Positions 35,229 through 44,687 of a stretch of 64,000 nucleotides of DNA are shown here, one piece after another. Position numbers and translations under genes: made by a program. The notes under the pieces were generated by a model. The model did no database searches, had not been told where the DNA came from, and saw nothing but the letters and a program-made list of their open reading frames with translations. Source of the DNA: Chryseobacterium daecheongense (GTDB lineage: Bacteria > Bacteroidota > Bacteroidia > Flavobacteriales > Weeksellaceae). How positions within the stretch are numbered: the stretch's first letter is position 1; each line of letters starts with the position of its first letter. Location of the stretch: positions 124,001 to 188,000 of the forward strand of contig CP115858.1 of the NCBI GenBank assembly GCA_027920525.1, written 5' to 3'.

Positions 35229-36137
35229 TCAATTAAACGATTCCCTAAATGCAATAGGCGTTACCTTCACCATTTTCTTAAAAAACTTACTAAAAGACTG
35301 CGGATGCTCAAATCCAAGCTCATAAGCAATTTCACTGATTGATAATTGGGTGGTTGACAGTTTTTCCTTTGCAAGATTGCTGAGTTTCTGATGAATATAT
35401 TGTTGGGTATTCTGTCCGGTTAGCGACCGTAAAAGATCGCTCAGGTAACTGGGGGAAATACTCAGTTTTTCTGCTAGGGAATGAACTGTGGGAATTCCAT
35501 GTTCCAATAGGCTTGAATTATTGAAGGATTGATCAAGAACTTCTTCAAATTTTTCAAGTATACCGTGGTTCACTGCTTTTCGGGTAATAAACTGTCGCTT
35601 ATAAAACCGGTTGCTGTAGCTTAGCAGAAGCTCTATTTGTGCAATCATTACATCCTGGCTGAAATCATCGATCCGGTTATTGAGTTCTTCTTCAATGATT
35701 TTAAAAACTGATAAAATGGTTTCCTTTTCTTTTTCCGAGAGAAGTAAAGCTTCGTTGGCAGCGTAGGAAAAGAAGCCATATTCCTTTATTTTTTTTACCA
35801 GAGGATAAGACAATATAAAATCGGGATGAAAAAGCAGGATAAAGCCGGAATTCGTTTGGTCATCCGGGCTTTCAAAGATCTGGTTGGGGGCCGTGAATAC
35901 CAGTCCTCCTTCGCGGAAATCATAATAGTTTTGCCCGTACCGTGCGTGGCTGCATAGATCTGTTTTGCAGGCGATCTTATAAAAATTCAACATCATGGTT
36001 GGGGAAAGTTCATCCGGATTGATTCGGATGTCTCTGATATTGATAAAACTTACCAAAGGATGTACGGGCTTGGGAAGCCCGAACACCTTATGCAAGTCGT
36101 ATAAAGATTCAAATTTTTGTGGAATGTTTTTATCCAT
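35229..36137 (-). CDS. AraC-family transcriptional regulator (copy 2)
   Basis: A 302-residue paralogue of the gene at 32925-33839. The two share LPKPxHPLxSxIxxRDxx, an APNQ segment in the sensor part and an almost identical helix-turn-helix end (ISEIAYELGFEHPQSFSKFF). It follows the aldo/keto reductase gene in the same direction with an 82-base gap, the same arrangement as copy 1 with the epimerase. Confidence 0.88.
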   Translation of the reverse strand: MDKNIPQKFESLYDLHKVFGLPKPVHPLVSFINIRDIRINPDELSPTMMLNFYKIACKTDLCSHARYGQNYYDFREGGLVFTAPNQIFESPDDQTNSGFILLFHPDFILSYPLVKKIKEYGFFSYAANEALLLSEKEKETILSVFKIIEEELNNRIDDFSQDVMIAQIELLLSYSNRFYKRQFITRKAVNHGILEKFEEVLDQSFNNSSLLEHGIPTVHSLAEKLSISPSYLSDLLRSLTGQNTQQYIHQKLSNLAKEKLSTTQLSISEIAYELGFEHPQSFSKFFKKMVKVTPIAFRESFN

Positions 36138-36219
36138 TTTAAATAATTGTATCTGATCAGAAATTCTTTTACAATTTACAAATAAATTGCCTTAAAGAAC
36201 CGACTCTTCTATTATCAGT

Positions 36220-37203
36220 TTAATCTTTTAATGTTCTTAGTTTTGCCAGATCTTCATCTTTTCTGTCGCCATGAACCTGAATGGTAGCCAGTGCTGTTTC
36301 TATCTGCTTAAATTCATCTTCAGTAAGGACAATATCAGAAGATTCTATATTCTCGCGGATCCTTTTTAAATTTCTTGAACCCGGAATCGGTACGATAAAA
36401 TCATTTTTATGGAGCATCCACGCCAGGGAGATCTGCGCGGGAGTTGCTTCTTTCATGGTGGCAAACCCATGCAAGAGATCCAGTAGAGGCTGATTTGCGA
36501 GAATGTTATCTTTCTGAAATCGGGTGATTACTCTACGGGCATCAATTCCGGTAAATGATGTATCTGCGTTTACCTGACCGGATAGAAATCCGTTAGCCAG
36601 AGGCGAGAAGGCTACAAAACCGATTCCCAGTTCTCCGCAGGTCGGGATCACATTTTTTTCAAACTGCCGGGCCATAATAGAGTATTCACTTTGAATTGCG
36701 GTAATGGGTGTTACGGCATGTGCTTTCCTGATCTCTTCTTCCGTGGCTTGTGATTGGCCCCAGCCCAGTATTTTTCCTTCCCTGATCAGCTCACCCATAC
36801 ACCAGGCTATATCTTCTACAGGAATATCTTTGTTTACACGGTGCTGATAATAAAGTTCGATGTGGTCTGTTTTCAATCTTTTTAATGAGCCTTCTATTTT
36901 ATTTCGGATCACTCCCATTAGTTTTTCTGTGGAATAATTTTCTATGCTATCCTGAATCCAGAATTTGGAGGCAATGCTCACCTCATTCCTGAAACCGGCT
37001 AAAGCTTCACCCAGTAATTCTTCATTAGCTCCCATGGCGTAGGCTTCTGCAGTGTCAAAAAAAGTACAACCCAGATCATAGGTATTGTGAAGTAACTCTA
37101 TGGATTCTTTCCGTTCTGGTACTGATCCGTACCCCTGGCTGAGTCCCATACTGCCATAACCGATACTCGATACTTCGAGAGTTCTCAATTTTCTTGATTT
37201 CAT
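36220..37203 (-). CDS. Aldo/keto reductase
   Basis: The 327-residue protein is an NADPH-dependent carbonyl reductase of the (beta/alpha)8 barrel type. FFDTAEAYAMGANEELLGEAL (key parts DTAEAY, NEELLG) gives Asp and Tyr of the catalytic tetrad, with Lys in SIASKFW and His in LYYQHRV. The end has the cofactor segment IPGSRNLKRIRENI. It resembles AKR13-type enzymes. The substrate is unknown. The AraC gene downstream probably regulates it. Confidence 0.9.
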   Translation of the reverse strand: MKSRKLRTLEVSSIGYGSMGLSQGYGSVPERKESIELLHNTYDLGCTFFDTAEAYAMGANEELLGEALAGFRNEVSIASKFWIQDSIENYSTEKLMGVIRNKIEGSLKRLKTDHIELYYQHRVNKDIPVEDIAWCMGELIREGKILGWGQSQATEEEIRKAHAVTPITAIQSEYSIMARQFEKNVIPTCGELGIGFVAFSPLANGFLSGQVNADTSFTGIDARRVITRFQKDNILANQPLLDLLHGFATMKEATPAQISLAWMLHKNDFIVPIPGSRNLKRIRENIESSDIVLTEDEFKQIETALATIQVHGDRKDEDLAKLRTLKD

Positions 37204-37427
37204 TGTATTCTTATTTAAAGTTGATGTCGCAAAGTTCAGCTTATAGCATAAGTTTCATGTAGCCTGATTGAGGGATCACTTAGCCAGATTGCGGAAAATC
37301 GGCAGAAAGGCATTTCATGGAAATAAACGGTAGGGAAGAAGCTTTTTTAAGTGAGGTAAATGTCTGATTAACCCCTGAAATTGTCCGTTTGGCGTACTTT
37401 GTAAGTGTTCCGCCTTTTTGTGCGCTT

Positions 37428-37435
37428 TATGTTTG
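37428..37435 (+). promoter_or_regulatory. -7 promoter element upstream of the alpha/beta hydrolase
   Basis: TATGTTTG matches TAnnTTTG and lies 28 bases upstream of the ATG at 37464. A good -33 TTTG at the right distance is not seen. Confidence 0.4.
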
Positions 37436-37463
37436 CACCATAATCATACAAAAATAAACAACA

Positions 37464-38408
37464 ATGAAAGCATTCAGAACCATTTCAGCAGCAAGTATTT
37501 TATGTGTAACGCTATTTTCAGTGGCAACTGTGTCATGCAGTGAAGAAAGTGAGATCATCACCCAGGAAGTCCAGATGGTGAACCACCGCAACGCCAAAAC
37601 AAAATTTATAAAAGTAAAGGGGAATGACATCGCTTATCGTACCTGGGGAAAAGAAGGAGGGATACCGTTGGTATTATTACCGGGATTGGGAGGCTCCATG
37701 GACGACTGGGATCCGGCAGTCACAGACGGGCTGGCTCAGAAATATAAGATCATTATATTCGATAACCAGGGCGTGGCTTCTTCCCAGGGAACAACCCCTA
37801 ATACCGTGCAGGGGATGGCCGATGATGCCATTGCTTTTATCAAGGCACTCAACCTGACGAAAGTAAATATTATGGGCTTTTCGATGGGAGGATTTGTGGC
37901 ACAAAGAGTGGTTTTAACGCAACCTGCACTCATCAATAAAGTTATTTTAACAGGTACCGGACCTAAAGGTGCAATCGGATTATCCAATTTGCCGAATATC
38001 ATTGCCGGAACTGCAGGATTAAGTCCTGAAGAATCTTTCCTGAAATTTGGATTTACCCAATCTGCAGCGAGTATTGCGGCAGGAAAGCTATCTTATGAGA
38101 GGATTCAGCTTCGTACAACGGATCGGGATCCTGCATTAAGCGATGCGACTTCCAATGCTCAGTTTACGGCTGTTCTGAGTTGGGCGCAACCTGATGCCAA
38201 CGCTCTTGAAGAAATAAAAATGATCAAAAATAAGGTGCTTATCGTTCACGGGGAAAATGACCTTCCCGTATCGGTTCAGAATGCACAGAATATGAAACAA
38301 AATTTGGAGCATGCGGAACTCGTGATTTTCCCGGATTCAGGACATGCGTCTTTCTTTCAGAATCATGATGCGTTTGTGGCGAAGGCTGTGGCGTTTTTGA
38401 GTGAGTAG
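37464..38408 (+). CDS. Alpha/beta hydrolase, probable lipoprotein
   Basis: A 314-residue enzyme with a lipoprotein-like signal (ATVSC, Cys25). The oxyanion region is LLPGLGGS (71-78), the nucleophile elbow GFSMGG gives Ser140, Asp is likely in VHGENDLPV, and His in DSGHASFF. It resembles haloperoxidase/esterase-type hydrolases. If lipidated it acts at the membrane surface. It is divergent from the aldo/keto reductase with 260 bases between. Confidence 0.85.
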   Translation: MKAFRTISAASILCVTLFSVATVSCSEESEIITQEVQMVNHRNAKTKFIKVKGNDIAYRTWGKEGGIPLVLLPGLGGSMDDWDPAVTDGLAQKYKIIIFDNQGVASSQGTTPNTVQGMADDAIAFIKALNLTKVNIMGFSMGGFVAQRVVLTQPALINKVILTGTGPKGAIGLSNLPNIIAGTAGLSPEESFLKFGFTQSAASIAAGKLSYERIQLRTTDRDPALSDATSNAQFTAVLSWAQPDANALEEIKMIKNKVLIVHGENDLPVSVQNAQNMKQNLEHAELVIFPDSGHASFFQNHDAFVAKAVAFLSE

Positions 38409-38424
38409 TTTTTGTTTTTATGGT

Positions 38425-38453
38425 TAAGAGCTTACCATGTTGGTAGGCTCTTA
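38425..38453. terminator. Bidirectional hairpin between convergent genes
   Basis: TAAGAGCTTACC (38425-38436) pairs with GGTAGGCTCTTA (38442-38453) with one G-T-type mismatch. The right arm overlaps the stop codon of the minus-strand gene. Confidence 0.65.
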
Positions 38454-39965
38454 GCTTTTATATAGTCTTAATTCAAAAATGTACTTACTAAGGGATAATT
38501 CAACAGATTTATTACCATTTTTCCATTTCACAGTAGCATTTTCTTTATCCTGATTGTTTAGAATAGGCTTTCCTAGTTTTTGCATTAGAAAAGCAAAGAG
38601 CCAGTCAAATTTTGATTTATATAATTTTTGTGTATCAATATTAGGAGTAGTTTGAGATTCTTCTACACTGTCAAAATGTGATTTAATACCCCATTGGAAT
38701 TCTATCAGCTCAATTGATTTTTCTCTCGTTGTATAATAATACATCGTTATCAGATGAATAAATGGGCTTTCTTTTTTTCGATAAATTCTAGGAGTTTCTA
38801 TATCTTTTCCATCAAGTATATAATGAGAGATTTTGTGACGTTGGGTTAGGTCTCTTGCATTTTCCTTTTGCTCAATATCATCAATTTGATTTAAAGATAA
38901 AGTATTTAAATTAGAATAGAAGTAATCGAAATTTGTTTCAACCCACTCCTTTGTCTGGTCTTCACCCATAATAGGTTCCTTATAAGAATTTTTGAATGAA
39001 GTTACATTGATGTGATTTTTGTTAATTTCAATAATCCCAAAATTATTTTTACCCTTAATAGAAAACTGAATAGTTTGATATTGATTGTTTTGTATTGGGT
39101 TTCTTGTATCGTAATACCATTTGAAGGGACGTAGATCAGATTTAAGATCAAGAACTGGTGTTAACTTTTTATTCTCCACTATTCCGATTTTTGTTGAAAT
39201 ACCATCGTTAAATAAATGATAAAATTTATTGTTTGCTATAAAAGAGGTTGCTATCGAATATTTAGATTTAACATCAGTAGTATCAATATATATAATTTCA
39301 CCTCCTTTCATTGAGTTGCTCCCTTCTCTGAAATATCGTTCTGCTAATACTGCTTTTTTGTAATCGTAAGCTTCTTTACTTATTTCTAATTTTTTAGGAT
39401 CTGATATTTTAAGGATGAATTTACTTGTCGTTAAATAATAAGCATTATCAAATTTGTTGATCACGGGATTTGTTGCTGCTATTTCATATTGTTTATGAGT
39501 TAAATTATCTTTGAACCAAGTTACTCCACCCCATTCTCCGAAGTCGCGAGTATATACTGTATATTCTTTATCTTCATATACCAGATCAATTCCTTTTTTA
39601 GTTTCAATCCATTTTTTATTTTTTTCATCAAGATAAAAAGTATGGTGATTATAATATTCTGTGGTAAAGATGGAATCATTTTTTATATATAAATCATAAT
39701 AATAGGTTTGGAGCTTTTCAGGAACACTTATTTTAGAATTAACTTTTCCTTCCTCATCTAAAATATAAAAGTTGTGATTCGAACCAGAACTGAATTTATC
39801 ATTATCAGTCTGAAAATAGCAATAATACTTTGAATTATGTTTTAACCAGGGGCCAGGACTTCCAGGAATATCAATTTCTATTGTTTCGTAGTCAATTTTT
39901 AATTCTTGTGGATGACAAGATTGCATAAAAAATATGAAAATAAAAATTTGGAAAATGTTTTTCAT
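38451..39965 (-). CDS. Large putative lipoprotein, function unknown
   Basis: A 504-residue protein starting MKNIFQIFIFIFFMQSC, a lipoprotein signal with Cys17. The body is beta-rich with repeated YYxYF/FYILDEEGK-type strands and may form a propeller or jelly roll, but no family is recognised. Composition is more AT-rich than its neighbours, which could mean recent acquisition. It shares a bidirectional hairpin with the hydrolase gene. Confidence 0.65.
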   Translation of the reverse strand: MKNIFQIFIFIFFMQSCHPQELKIDYETIEIDIPGSPGPWLKHNSKYYCYFQTDNDKFSSGSNHNFYILDEEGKVNSKISVPEKLQTYYYDLYIKNDSIFTTEYYNHHTFYLDEKNKKWIETKKGIDLVYEDKEYTVYTRDFGEWGGVTWFKDNLTHKQYEIAATNPVINKFDNAYYLTTSKFILKISDPKKLEISKEAYDYKKAVLAERYFREGSNSMKGGEIIYIDTTDVKSKYSIATSFIANNKFYHLFNDGISTKIGIVENKKLTPVLDLKSDLRPFKWYYDTRNPIQNNQYQTIQFSIKGKNNFGIIEINKNHINVTSFKNSYKEPIMGEDQTKEWVETNFDYFYSNLNTLSLNQIDDIEQKENARDLTQRHKISHYILDGKDIETPRIYRKKESPFIHLITMYYYTTREKSIELIEFQWGIKSHFDSVEESQTTPNIDTQKLYKSKFDWLFAFLMQKLGKPILNNQDKENATVKWKNGNKSVELSLSKYIFELRLYKS

Positions 39966-40650
39966 AGATCTACTGTAATGATGCTAACTTACAATAAATT
40001 TTGAAATTAATTTGTATTCTGCTTACCGAAAATATGTTATTTTCTAGTGTCTTGGCGATTAATCAGACTATATCATTTTATCAACATATTTACAATTGAT
40101 CTCGATACATTTTTCTCCTGAACTACGTTCGCAGGATTACATCCTGTATTTCGAAAAACACCCGATTTGATGGTAGACTACTATTTGTAGAATATAAGGA
40201 AAAAGGCAACGTCACTTCGAGTAGATTTTGAAAAAATCGTATCGAGAAGTTGCTTTTTTTGTCGTAATAAAATTAATGGAGTTTTTGTTAAACGCGAAGG
40301 CACAATTATTTTACCATCTGTATGTTGTTAAAGTGCGAGAAACCCAGTATTTTATATCATTACTAATTACAATTCAATTGTATTCTACCCATTTATGTCA
40401 TTCCGTAAGAATCTAAACCCTAGTTTTTATAAGGGTGTGCTGAGATTCCTACGGAATGACAATATTGAGTATTAGTGTATATAGGGTATAGCTTAGTAAA
40501 TATGATTATTGAAGCCAAAAGAATTTCGTTCCATAAAATTCTAGGTAAACGTTATATCCTCTTTGCCGAAAATCTTTGATTTTCTTGCGCCTTAAAAACA
40601 GCAGCATATTAAAAAATCTTTGCGTCTTTGCGATTAACCAAATCCACTTA
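39966..40650. other. Long intergenic region with dispersed repeats
   Basis: No gene is supported in 685 bases. Three repeat-like structures are visible: TCTCGATACATTTTTC (near 40098) facing an inverted relative GAAAAAATCGTATCGAGA (near 40229), a hairpin with GCAAC/GTTGC arms and a T run (about 40206-40260), and a long inverted repeat at 40396-40461. Confidence 0.6.
40396..40461. repeat. REP-like inverted repeat
   Basis: TGTCATTCCGTAAGAATCT (40396-40414) pairs with AGATTCCTACGGAATGACA (40443-40461) at 18 of 19 positions, with a 28-base loop. The sequence type is known to be dispersed in flavobacterial genomes (recalled). Confidence 0.65.
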
Positions 40651-41283
40651 TTAATGAATCTCAATAAATAACTCCTCATTGGATCTCCTTACTTTTTTCA
40701 GGTTCACCAGCCAGTCATTTTCTGTATCTCTGTATCCAAGCGCCAGGAGAACCGTACTTTTTAATCCCTGTTCACGAAGATTAAGAATCTCATCATAGGC
40801 TTCACTGTCGAATCCTTCCAGAGGAGTGGCATCTACTTTCAGATCGGCTGCGGCAAGAAGGCCAAATCCTAATGCGAGGTAAGCCTGATGGGCAGCACCC
40901 ACAAAATGCTGGTCTTTACTTCTTTTTTCCAGAATGCCGAGAAGCTTTAAACGGTAGTCATCGGTGGCACTGGAAGGCAGGTTGCGTTCTTTATTACTAA
41001 ATTCGAAAAAGGTGTTTACTCTTTCCGGAGTGTACTCATCCCATGCTGCAAAAACCAGCAGGTGAGAAGCCTGAAGAATCTGTTTTTGTTCCCATGATAC
41101 GGGATATAACTTTTCTTTTAATTCCTGATTGGTGATCACCAAAACCTTAAAAGGCTGTAGACCGGAACTTGAAGGCGACATCCGGATCGCTTCCAGGATC
41201 TGGTCGACCTTTTCATTTTCTACTGTTTTACCATTATAGCTTTTTGTGGCAAATCTCCATTGTAATGTTTCTTGTAATGACAT
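40651..41283 (-). CDS. NAD(P)H-dependent nitroreductase family protein
   Basis: The 210-residue FMN-binding enzyme matches NfsB/NfnB-type nitroreductases: RFATKSYNGK near the start, PSSSGLQPFKVLVI as the FMN loop, and KSTVLLALGYRD near the end. It reduces nitroaromatics, quinones or related compounds with NAD(P)H. The divergent HxlR regulator and palindromes in the gap suggest induction by an electrophile or oxidant. Confidence 0.9.
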   Translation of the reverse strand: MSLQETLQWRFATKSYNGKTVENEKVDQILEAIRMSPSSSGLQPFKVLVITNQELKEKLYPVSWEQKQILQASHLLVFAAWDEYTPERVNTFFEFSNKERNLPSSATDDYRLKLLGILEKRSKDQHFVGAAHQAYLALGFGLLAAADLKVDATPLEGFDSEAYDEILNLREQGLKSTVLLALGYRDTENDWLVNLKKVRRSNEELFIEIH

Positions 41284-41339
41284 AATGTTGAGTGTTTTTT
41301 ATTAAAAATTGTTGAGGTTTTTATCTCATTTTGATGGAA

Positions 41340-41408
41340 CAAAGTTAGGGCGTTTTGGTTTCCAAAACACACCTGTTACCCGTTGGTAACCAGTTACAAA
41401 AAAGTAAC
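41340..41408. promoter_or_regulatory. HxlR operators and nitroreductase promoter
   Basis: CAAAGTTA at 41340-41347 reads TAACTTTG on the minus strand, the -7 element for the nitroreductase. Next to it are palindromes GTTTTGG-TTT-CCAAAAC (41352-41368), GTTACC-CGTT-GGTAAC (41375-41390) and GTTAC-N6-GTAAC (41393-41408). They overlap the promoter of the target gene, as operators would. Confidence 0.65.
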
Positions 41409-41462
41409 CAGGTGACTTTTAATACAAATAATTCCGTAATTTTAAAGTCTAATTTTCGGGGT

Positions 41463-41849
41463 ATGAAAAAAGATAAAATTGAGATCTCAATAAAATGCCA
41501 AAACCACATCCGTGGCGTACGTGATACCATGTATCTGCTGGATGGGAAATGGAAAACGCTCATCATAAGCCATTTGTACTATATAGGAAAAATGCGGTTT
41601 ATGGATCTGAAAAGACAGGTAGAAGGCATCGCGTCAAAAACCCTTTCCAAGGAATTAAAAGAACTGGAAATGAATAACCTGATCAAAAGAACCCAGAATA
41701 ATACCATGCCCGTTTCCGTAGATTATGAACTGACCTGTTTTGGAGAAAGTCTCCATACGATTATTGATACGATGGGTGAGTGGGGGATGAAGTATAGGAA
41801 GGATTTGTTGCAGAAGGGGAGTGAGGTGGTTGCTGAAGTGATCAACTGA
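41463..41849 (+). CDS. HxlR-family transcriptional regulator
   Basis: A 128-residue winged-helix protein; YLLDGKWKTLIISHL opens the recognition domain, and RFMDLKRQVEGIASKTLSKE with ELEMNNLIKR is the helix-turn-helix. Cys12, just before the domain, lies where redox-sensing HxlR regulators (such as YodB and HypR) carry a reactive Cys, so it may sense thiol stress. The start is the ATG at 41463; the upstream extension lacks homology and covers the operator region. It is divergent from the nitroreductase. Confidence 0.88.
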   Translation: MKKDKIEISIKCQNHIRGVRDTMYLLDGKWKTLIISHLYYIGKMRFMDLKRQVEGIASKTLSKELKELEMNNLIKRTQNNTMPVSVDYELTCFGESLHTIIDTMGEWGMKYRKDLLQKGSEVVAEVIN

Positions 41850-41960
41850 TGCAAGCAACCTTGAAATTACGATAAGACGGGAGATCTTAAATAAAAAATC
41901 TAATTTTGTATGGTATTGTGACCTGAAAAAGGCAATAGTTTAATAAAAAAATGCAGACTA

Positions 41961-42311
41961 ATGGGCTTAAAAATACTTTCAATGGTTTGGGGCGTAAAGG
42001 ATCTTGATCGAGCCATCACATTTTGGTGTAAGGCATTAAATTATGAACTGAAACGAGATCCCGATGTTGATTTTGCAATTTTAGTACCCAAGGATGGTAT
42101 AGGTATGCAATTGTCGTTGAAACTAACCAGTTCCGACGAACCAAAAAGGCATCATATTGATTTAATAACAGAGAATCAGGAGGAAGAGGTAAAACGTTTG
42201 CTTAACATTGGCGCTAGTCAAGTTGAAGGTTGGAATTATGAACCGAATGCTGACTATGTCGTATTGCTTGATCCTGAAGGAAATTCTTTTTGTGTCGTCC
42301 AGGCATCATAA
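41961..42311 (+). CDS. VOC (glyoxalase/bleomycin resistance) family protein
   Basis: A 116-residue single VOC domain: SMVWGVKDLDRAITFWCKAL at the start and YVVLLDPEGNSFCVVQ at the end, with a metal-ligand-like His in KRHHIDLIT. Members bind or modify small molecules. It follows the HxlR gene by 111 bases. Two weak upstream ATGs exist; 41961 gives the normal family start. Confidence 0.85.
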   Translation: MGLKILSMVWGVKDLDRAITFWCKALNYELKRDPDVDFAILVPKDGIGMQLSLKLTSSDEPKRHHIDLITENQEEEVKRLLNIGASQVEGWNYEPNADYVVLLDPEGNSFCVVQAS

Positions 42312-42459
42312 TACCTATTTTGGTCACCAAATCTAATTTGCTCACTTTGATGAGAATTAAAATCTACTATAAAGATATTACTAGCCTGTGCAAAGTCTGT
42401 GTCTTTAAGCTGAAATCTACACAACTATATATTCCTTCCTTCTCTATTGTTTTCTAATG

Positions 42460-42915
42460 TTATTCTAATTCGAAGCGATATGTATTTAAATATCTGTCTT
42501 TAATCAGCGTATCAATTTTTCCAACTATTTTACCACCAATCTTTTGATAAAAACCATCTGCATATGGATCAGCATACAGCTCCATATAGCTATATCCTAA
42601 TTGAAGCGCTTCTGATTTTGCATGATCCATAATTTCCCTTCCAAAACCATTCCCATGGAACTCAGGAAGTATCCATAATCCGTTTAATTCTGTAAATATT
42701 CCTTTGTCCTTTAGAATATAAAACCCTATAAATTGATCAGCAGAATAGCATTTATATATTTTTCTATCAATAAAGCTGCCGGGAGTAACAGCCAAATCAT
42801 CATGCCATTTCTCGATTAATTCATCTGAATATCCCCAATGTTGTTTGGCTGTCTTAGCTGTTTTCGTTAATAAATCACAATCCAGCTGAGAAGCAAGTTT
42901 AAACGTTAACTTCAT
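42460..42915 (-). CDS. GNAT-family N-acetyltransferase
   Basis: A 151-residue acetyltransferase. The acetyl-CoA loop is HGNGFG (87-92) within LPEFHGNGFGREIMDHA, and YMELYADPYADGFYQKIGG gives the later motif. The substrate is unknown. It is a single gene that converges on the VOC gene. CAAAGATA at 42939-42946 reads TATCTTTG on the minus strand and may be its -7 element. Confidence 0.88.
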   Translation of the reverse strand: MKLTFKLASQLDCDLLTKTAKTAKQHWGYSDELIEKWHDDLAVTPGSFIDRKIYKCYSADQFIGFYILKDKGIFTELNGLWILPEFHGNGFGREIMDHAKSEALQLGYSYMELYADPYADGFYQKIGGKIVGKIDTLIKDRYLNTYRFELE

Positions 42916-43094
42916 CTGTAAATTTTTAATTTAATTTTCAAAGATATAAAATTTGTTCCGGCAAAGTTTGGAGTGATAAATGGAAATTCCCCCTTGTCAG
43001 TACGTATCTTGCTAGTCTCTACATAATGTGAGTTTACAAGATGTTTTATAAAGTATTTTTTTAATTAAATTTGATGGTCACAAAATACTAATCC

Positions 43095-44282
43095 ATGAAA
43101 ATCAAATTATTAACGCTTCTATTACTTATTCTGAGCCATACGGCATACTGTTGCAGTATGTTTAAAATGACGCACAAAGGAAGGACGATCGTTGGCAACA
43201 ACGAAGATTGGGTAAGTCCGAATTCCGAGATATGGTTTGAACCTAAAATGCAGAATGCATACGGAGTGGCTTATGTAGGTTTTATCAACCGATTTCCACA
43301 AGGCGCAATGAATGAAGCGGGATTGGTTTTTGATGGTTTTGCTACTCCGGAACTGCCTGTTGCCAAACAGCCGGGGAAAATTGAAAAACCTGTTACCGAG
43401 ATCGTTCAGCATGTGATGAGCAGTTATGATAACGTTCATCAGGTAAAAGATTATCTGTCAACCATTGATATGAGCTTCCTGACATCAAGTGTTATGATGT
43501 TTGTTGATAAAACGGGTGAATACCTTCTTGTGGAAGGGGGTGCATTGACCCTTGGAAAACAGGAATATTATATCCAGTCGAATTTTAATCCTACCAAAAA
43601 TACAGTAGAAGAAGACAAGAAGAAGTTGGATTATTATATGAATGGAGTAAATTTCCTGAAAACCAACCATCCCAATGGGACTTCTCTTTTTTGTTCTTCT
43701 GTTATGGATAAAATGCATGTGAAAGATACCCAATATACCAATGTGTATGATCTAAGCAAAGGAACGATCCAATTGTTTTTTCACCACGATTATGAATATT
43801 CCGTAATGATCAATCTTAAAGAAGAACTGAAAAAAGGAATTCATTCATACATGATGGCTGAACTTTTCCCTTCTTCATCTGAAGGAGTGGCTTTTTACAA
43901 AAGATACAATGATCCGAACGATCCGGCAGGATACTTAAAAGATCTCTGGGCAAAAGGAACAGCAGGAAAATCAAAAACAGAAATTGAACAATACAGATCA
44001 ACATCAGGATTAGCCTGGCTCAGTAACTATATCGGCTATGAATGGATGCGGGATAAAAAACAGGTGGATGTTGCAATAAAGATTTTTACTTTTGCAACTG
44101 AAATGTATCCGGAAGATGCAAATCTATTCGATAGCCTTGGAGAAGCCTGCTTTGTGGCGAAAGATTATAATTCGGCTATTATCAATTACGGAAAATCACT
44201 TTCCCTGAATCCTAAAAATCCAAATGCCATTGAAATGCTAATGAAAATAAAGACTGCAATGGAAAAGATGGGTGACAAGTAA
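43095..44282 (+). CDS. Secreted Ntn-type linear amide C-N hydrolase with TPR tail
   Basis: A 395-residue protein. The signal peptide (about 1-19) ends just before Cys20, which would become the N-terminal nucleophile of choloylglycine hydrolase/penicillin acylase-type enzymes: CSMFKMTHKGRTIVGNNEDW contains the expected N-terminal block. The C-terminal ~70 residues form TPR helices (YPEDANLFDSLGEACFVA, INYGKSLSLNPKNPNAIE). Substrates of the family include bile salts, penicillin V and acyl-homoserine lactones; which applies is unknown. The same kind of TPR tail is found on the serine hydrolase at 30439-32244. Confidence 0.82.
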   Translation: MKIKLLTLLLLILSHTAYCCSMFKMTHKGRTIVGNNEDWVSPNSEIWFEPKMQNAYGVAYVGFINRFPQGAMNEAGLVFDGFATPELPVAKQPGKIEKPVTEIVQHVMSSYDNVHQVKDYLSTIDMSFLTSSVMMFVDKTGEYLLVEGGALTLGKQEYYIQSNFNPTKNTVEEDKKKLDYYMNGVNFLKTNHPNGTSLFCSSVMDKMHVKDTQYTNVYDLSKGTIQLFFHHDYEYSVMINLKEELKKGIHSYMMAELFPSSSEGVAFYKRYNDPNDPAGYLKDLWAKGTAGKSKTEIEQYRSTSGLAWLSNYIGYEWMRDKKQVDVAIKIFTFATEMYPEDANLFDSLGEACFVAKDYNSAIINYGKSLSLNPKNPNAIEMLMKIKTAMEKMGDK

Positions 44283-44687
44283 AAAAAGATTTTATCTACT
44301 TTTTATTAGAAAACGATAAATAAGTATAGAGATAATAGTTCCAAATCCCTGAATAAGTGAAACAACGATTATTTTTAAACTAAGAATAATTTTACCTTCA
44401 TTATAACAAGTAAAAAAAAATATTCCGTTTAAAAGCCTTTCATAATCATGTGTTTAGAGGTTTAGTGTAAATTATTTTATCTTAAATTCTATTTTAGAAA
44501 ATTTCATGAATTTAAATTGAAGTTTTTATTAAATAATGTTTTTGTAAAAAGTTGACAAGTGTTCTCTATCTTCTATAAACAGGAGTAAGATTTTAATGAA
44601 AGTTAATATATTATTTAAACTTGTTAATGGTTTGTTAAAAGATAGTCTGTGTTTTTTATAGAATTTTGCCCCAATAAAAAATGTAGC
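44283..44687. other. AT-rich intergenic region upstream of the phosphatase operon
   Basis: No gene is seen in 405 bases. The region ends with TTTATAGAATTTTG close to 44657-44670, a weak relative of the TAnnTTTG element about 20 bases before the phosphatase ATG. Confidence 0.4.

Noticed and set aside
40228..40416. 62-codon open frame in the intergenic region
   Set aside because: It runs into the REP-like repeat and has no recognisable features or start context.
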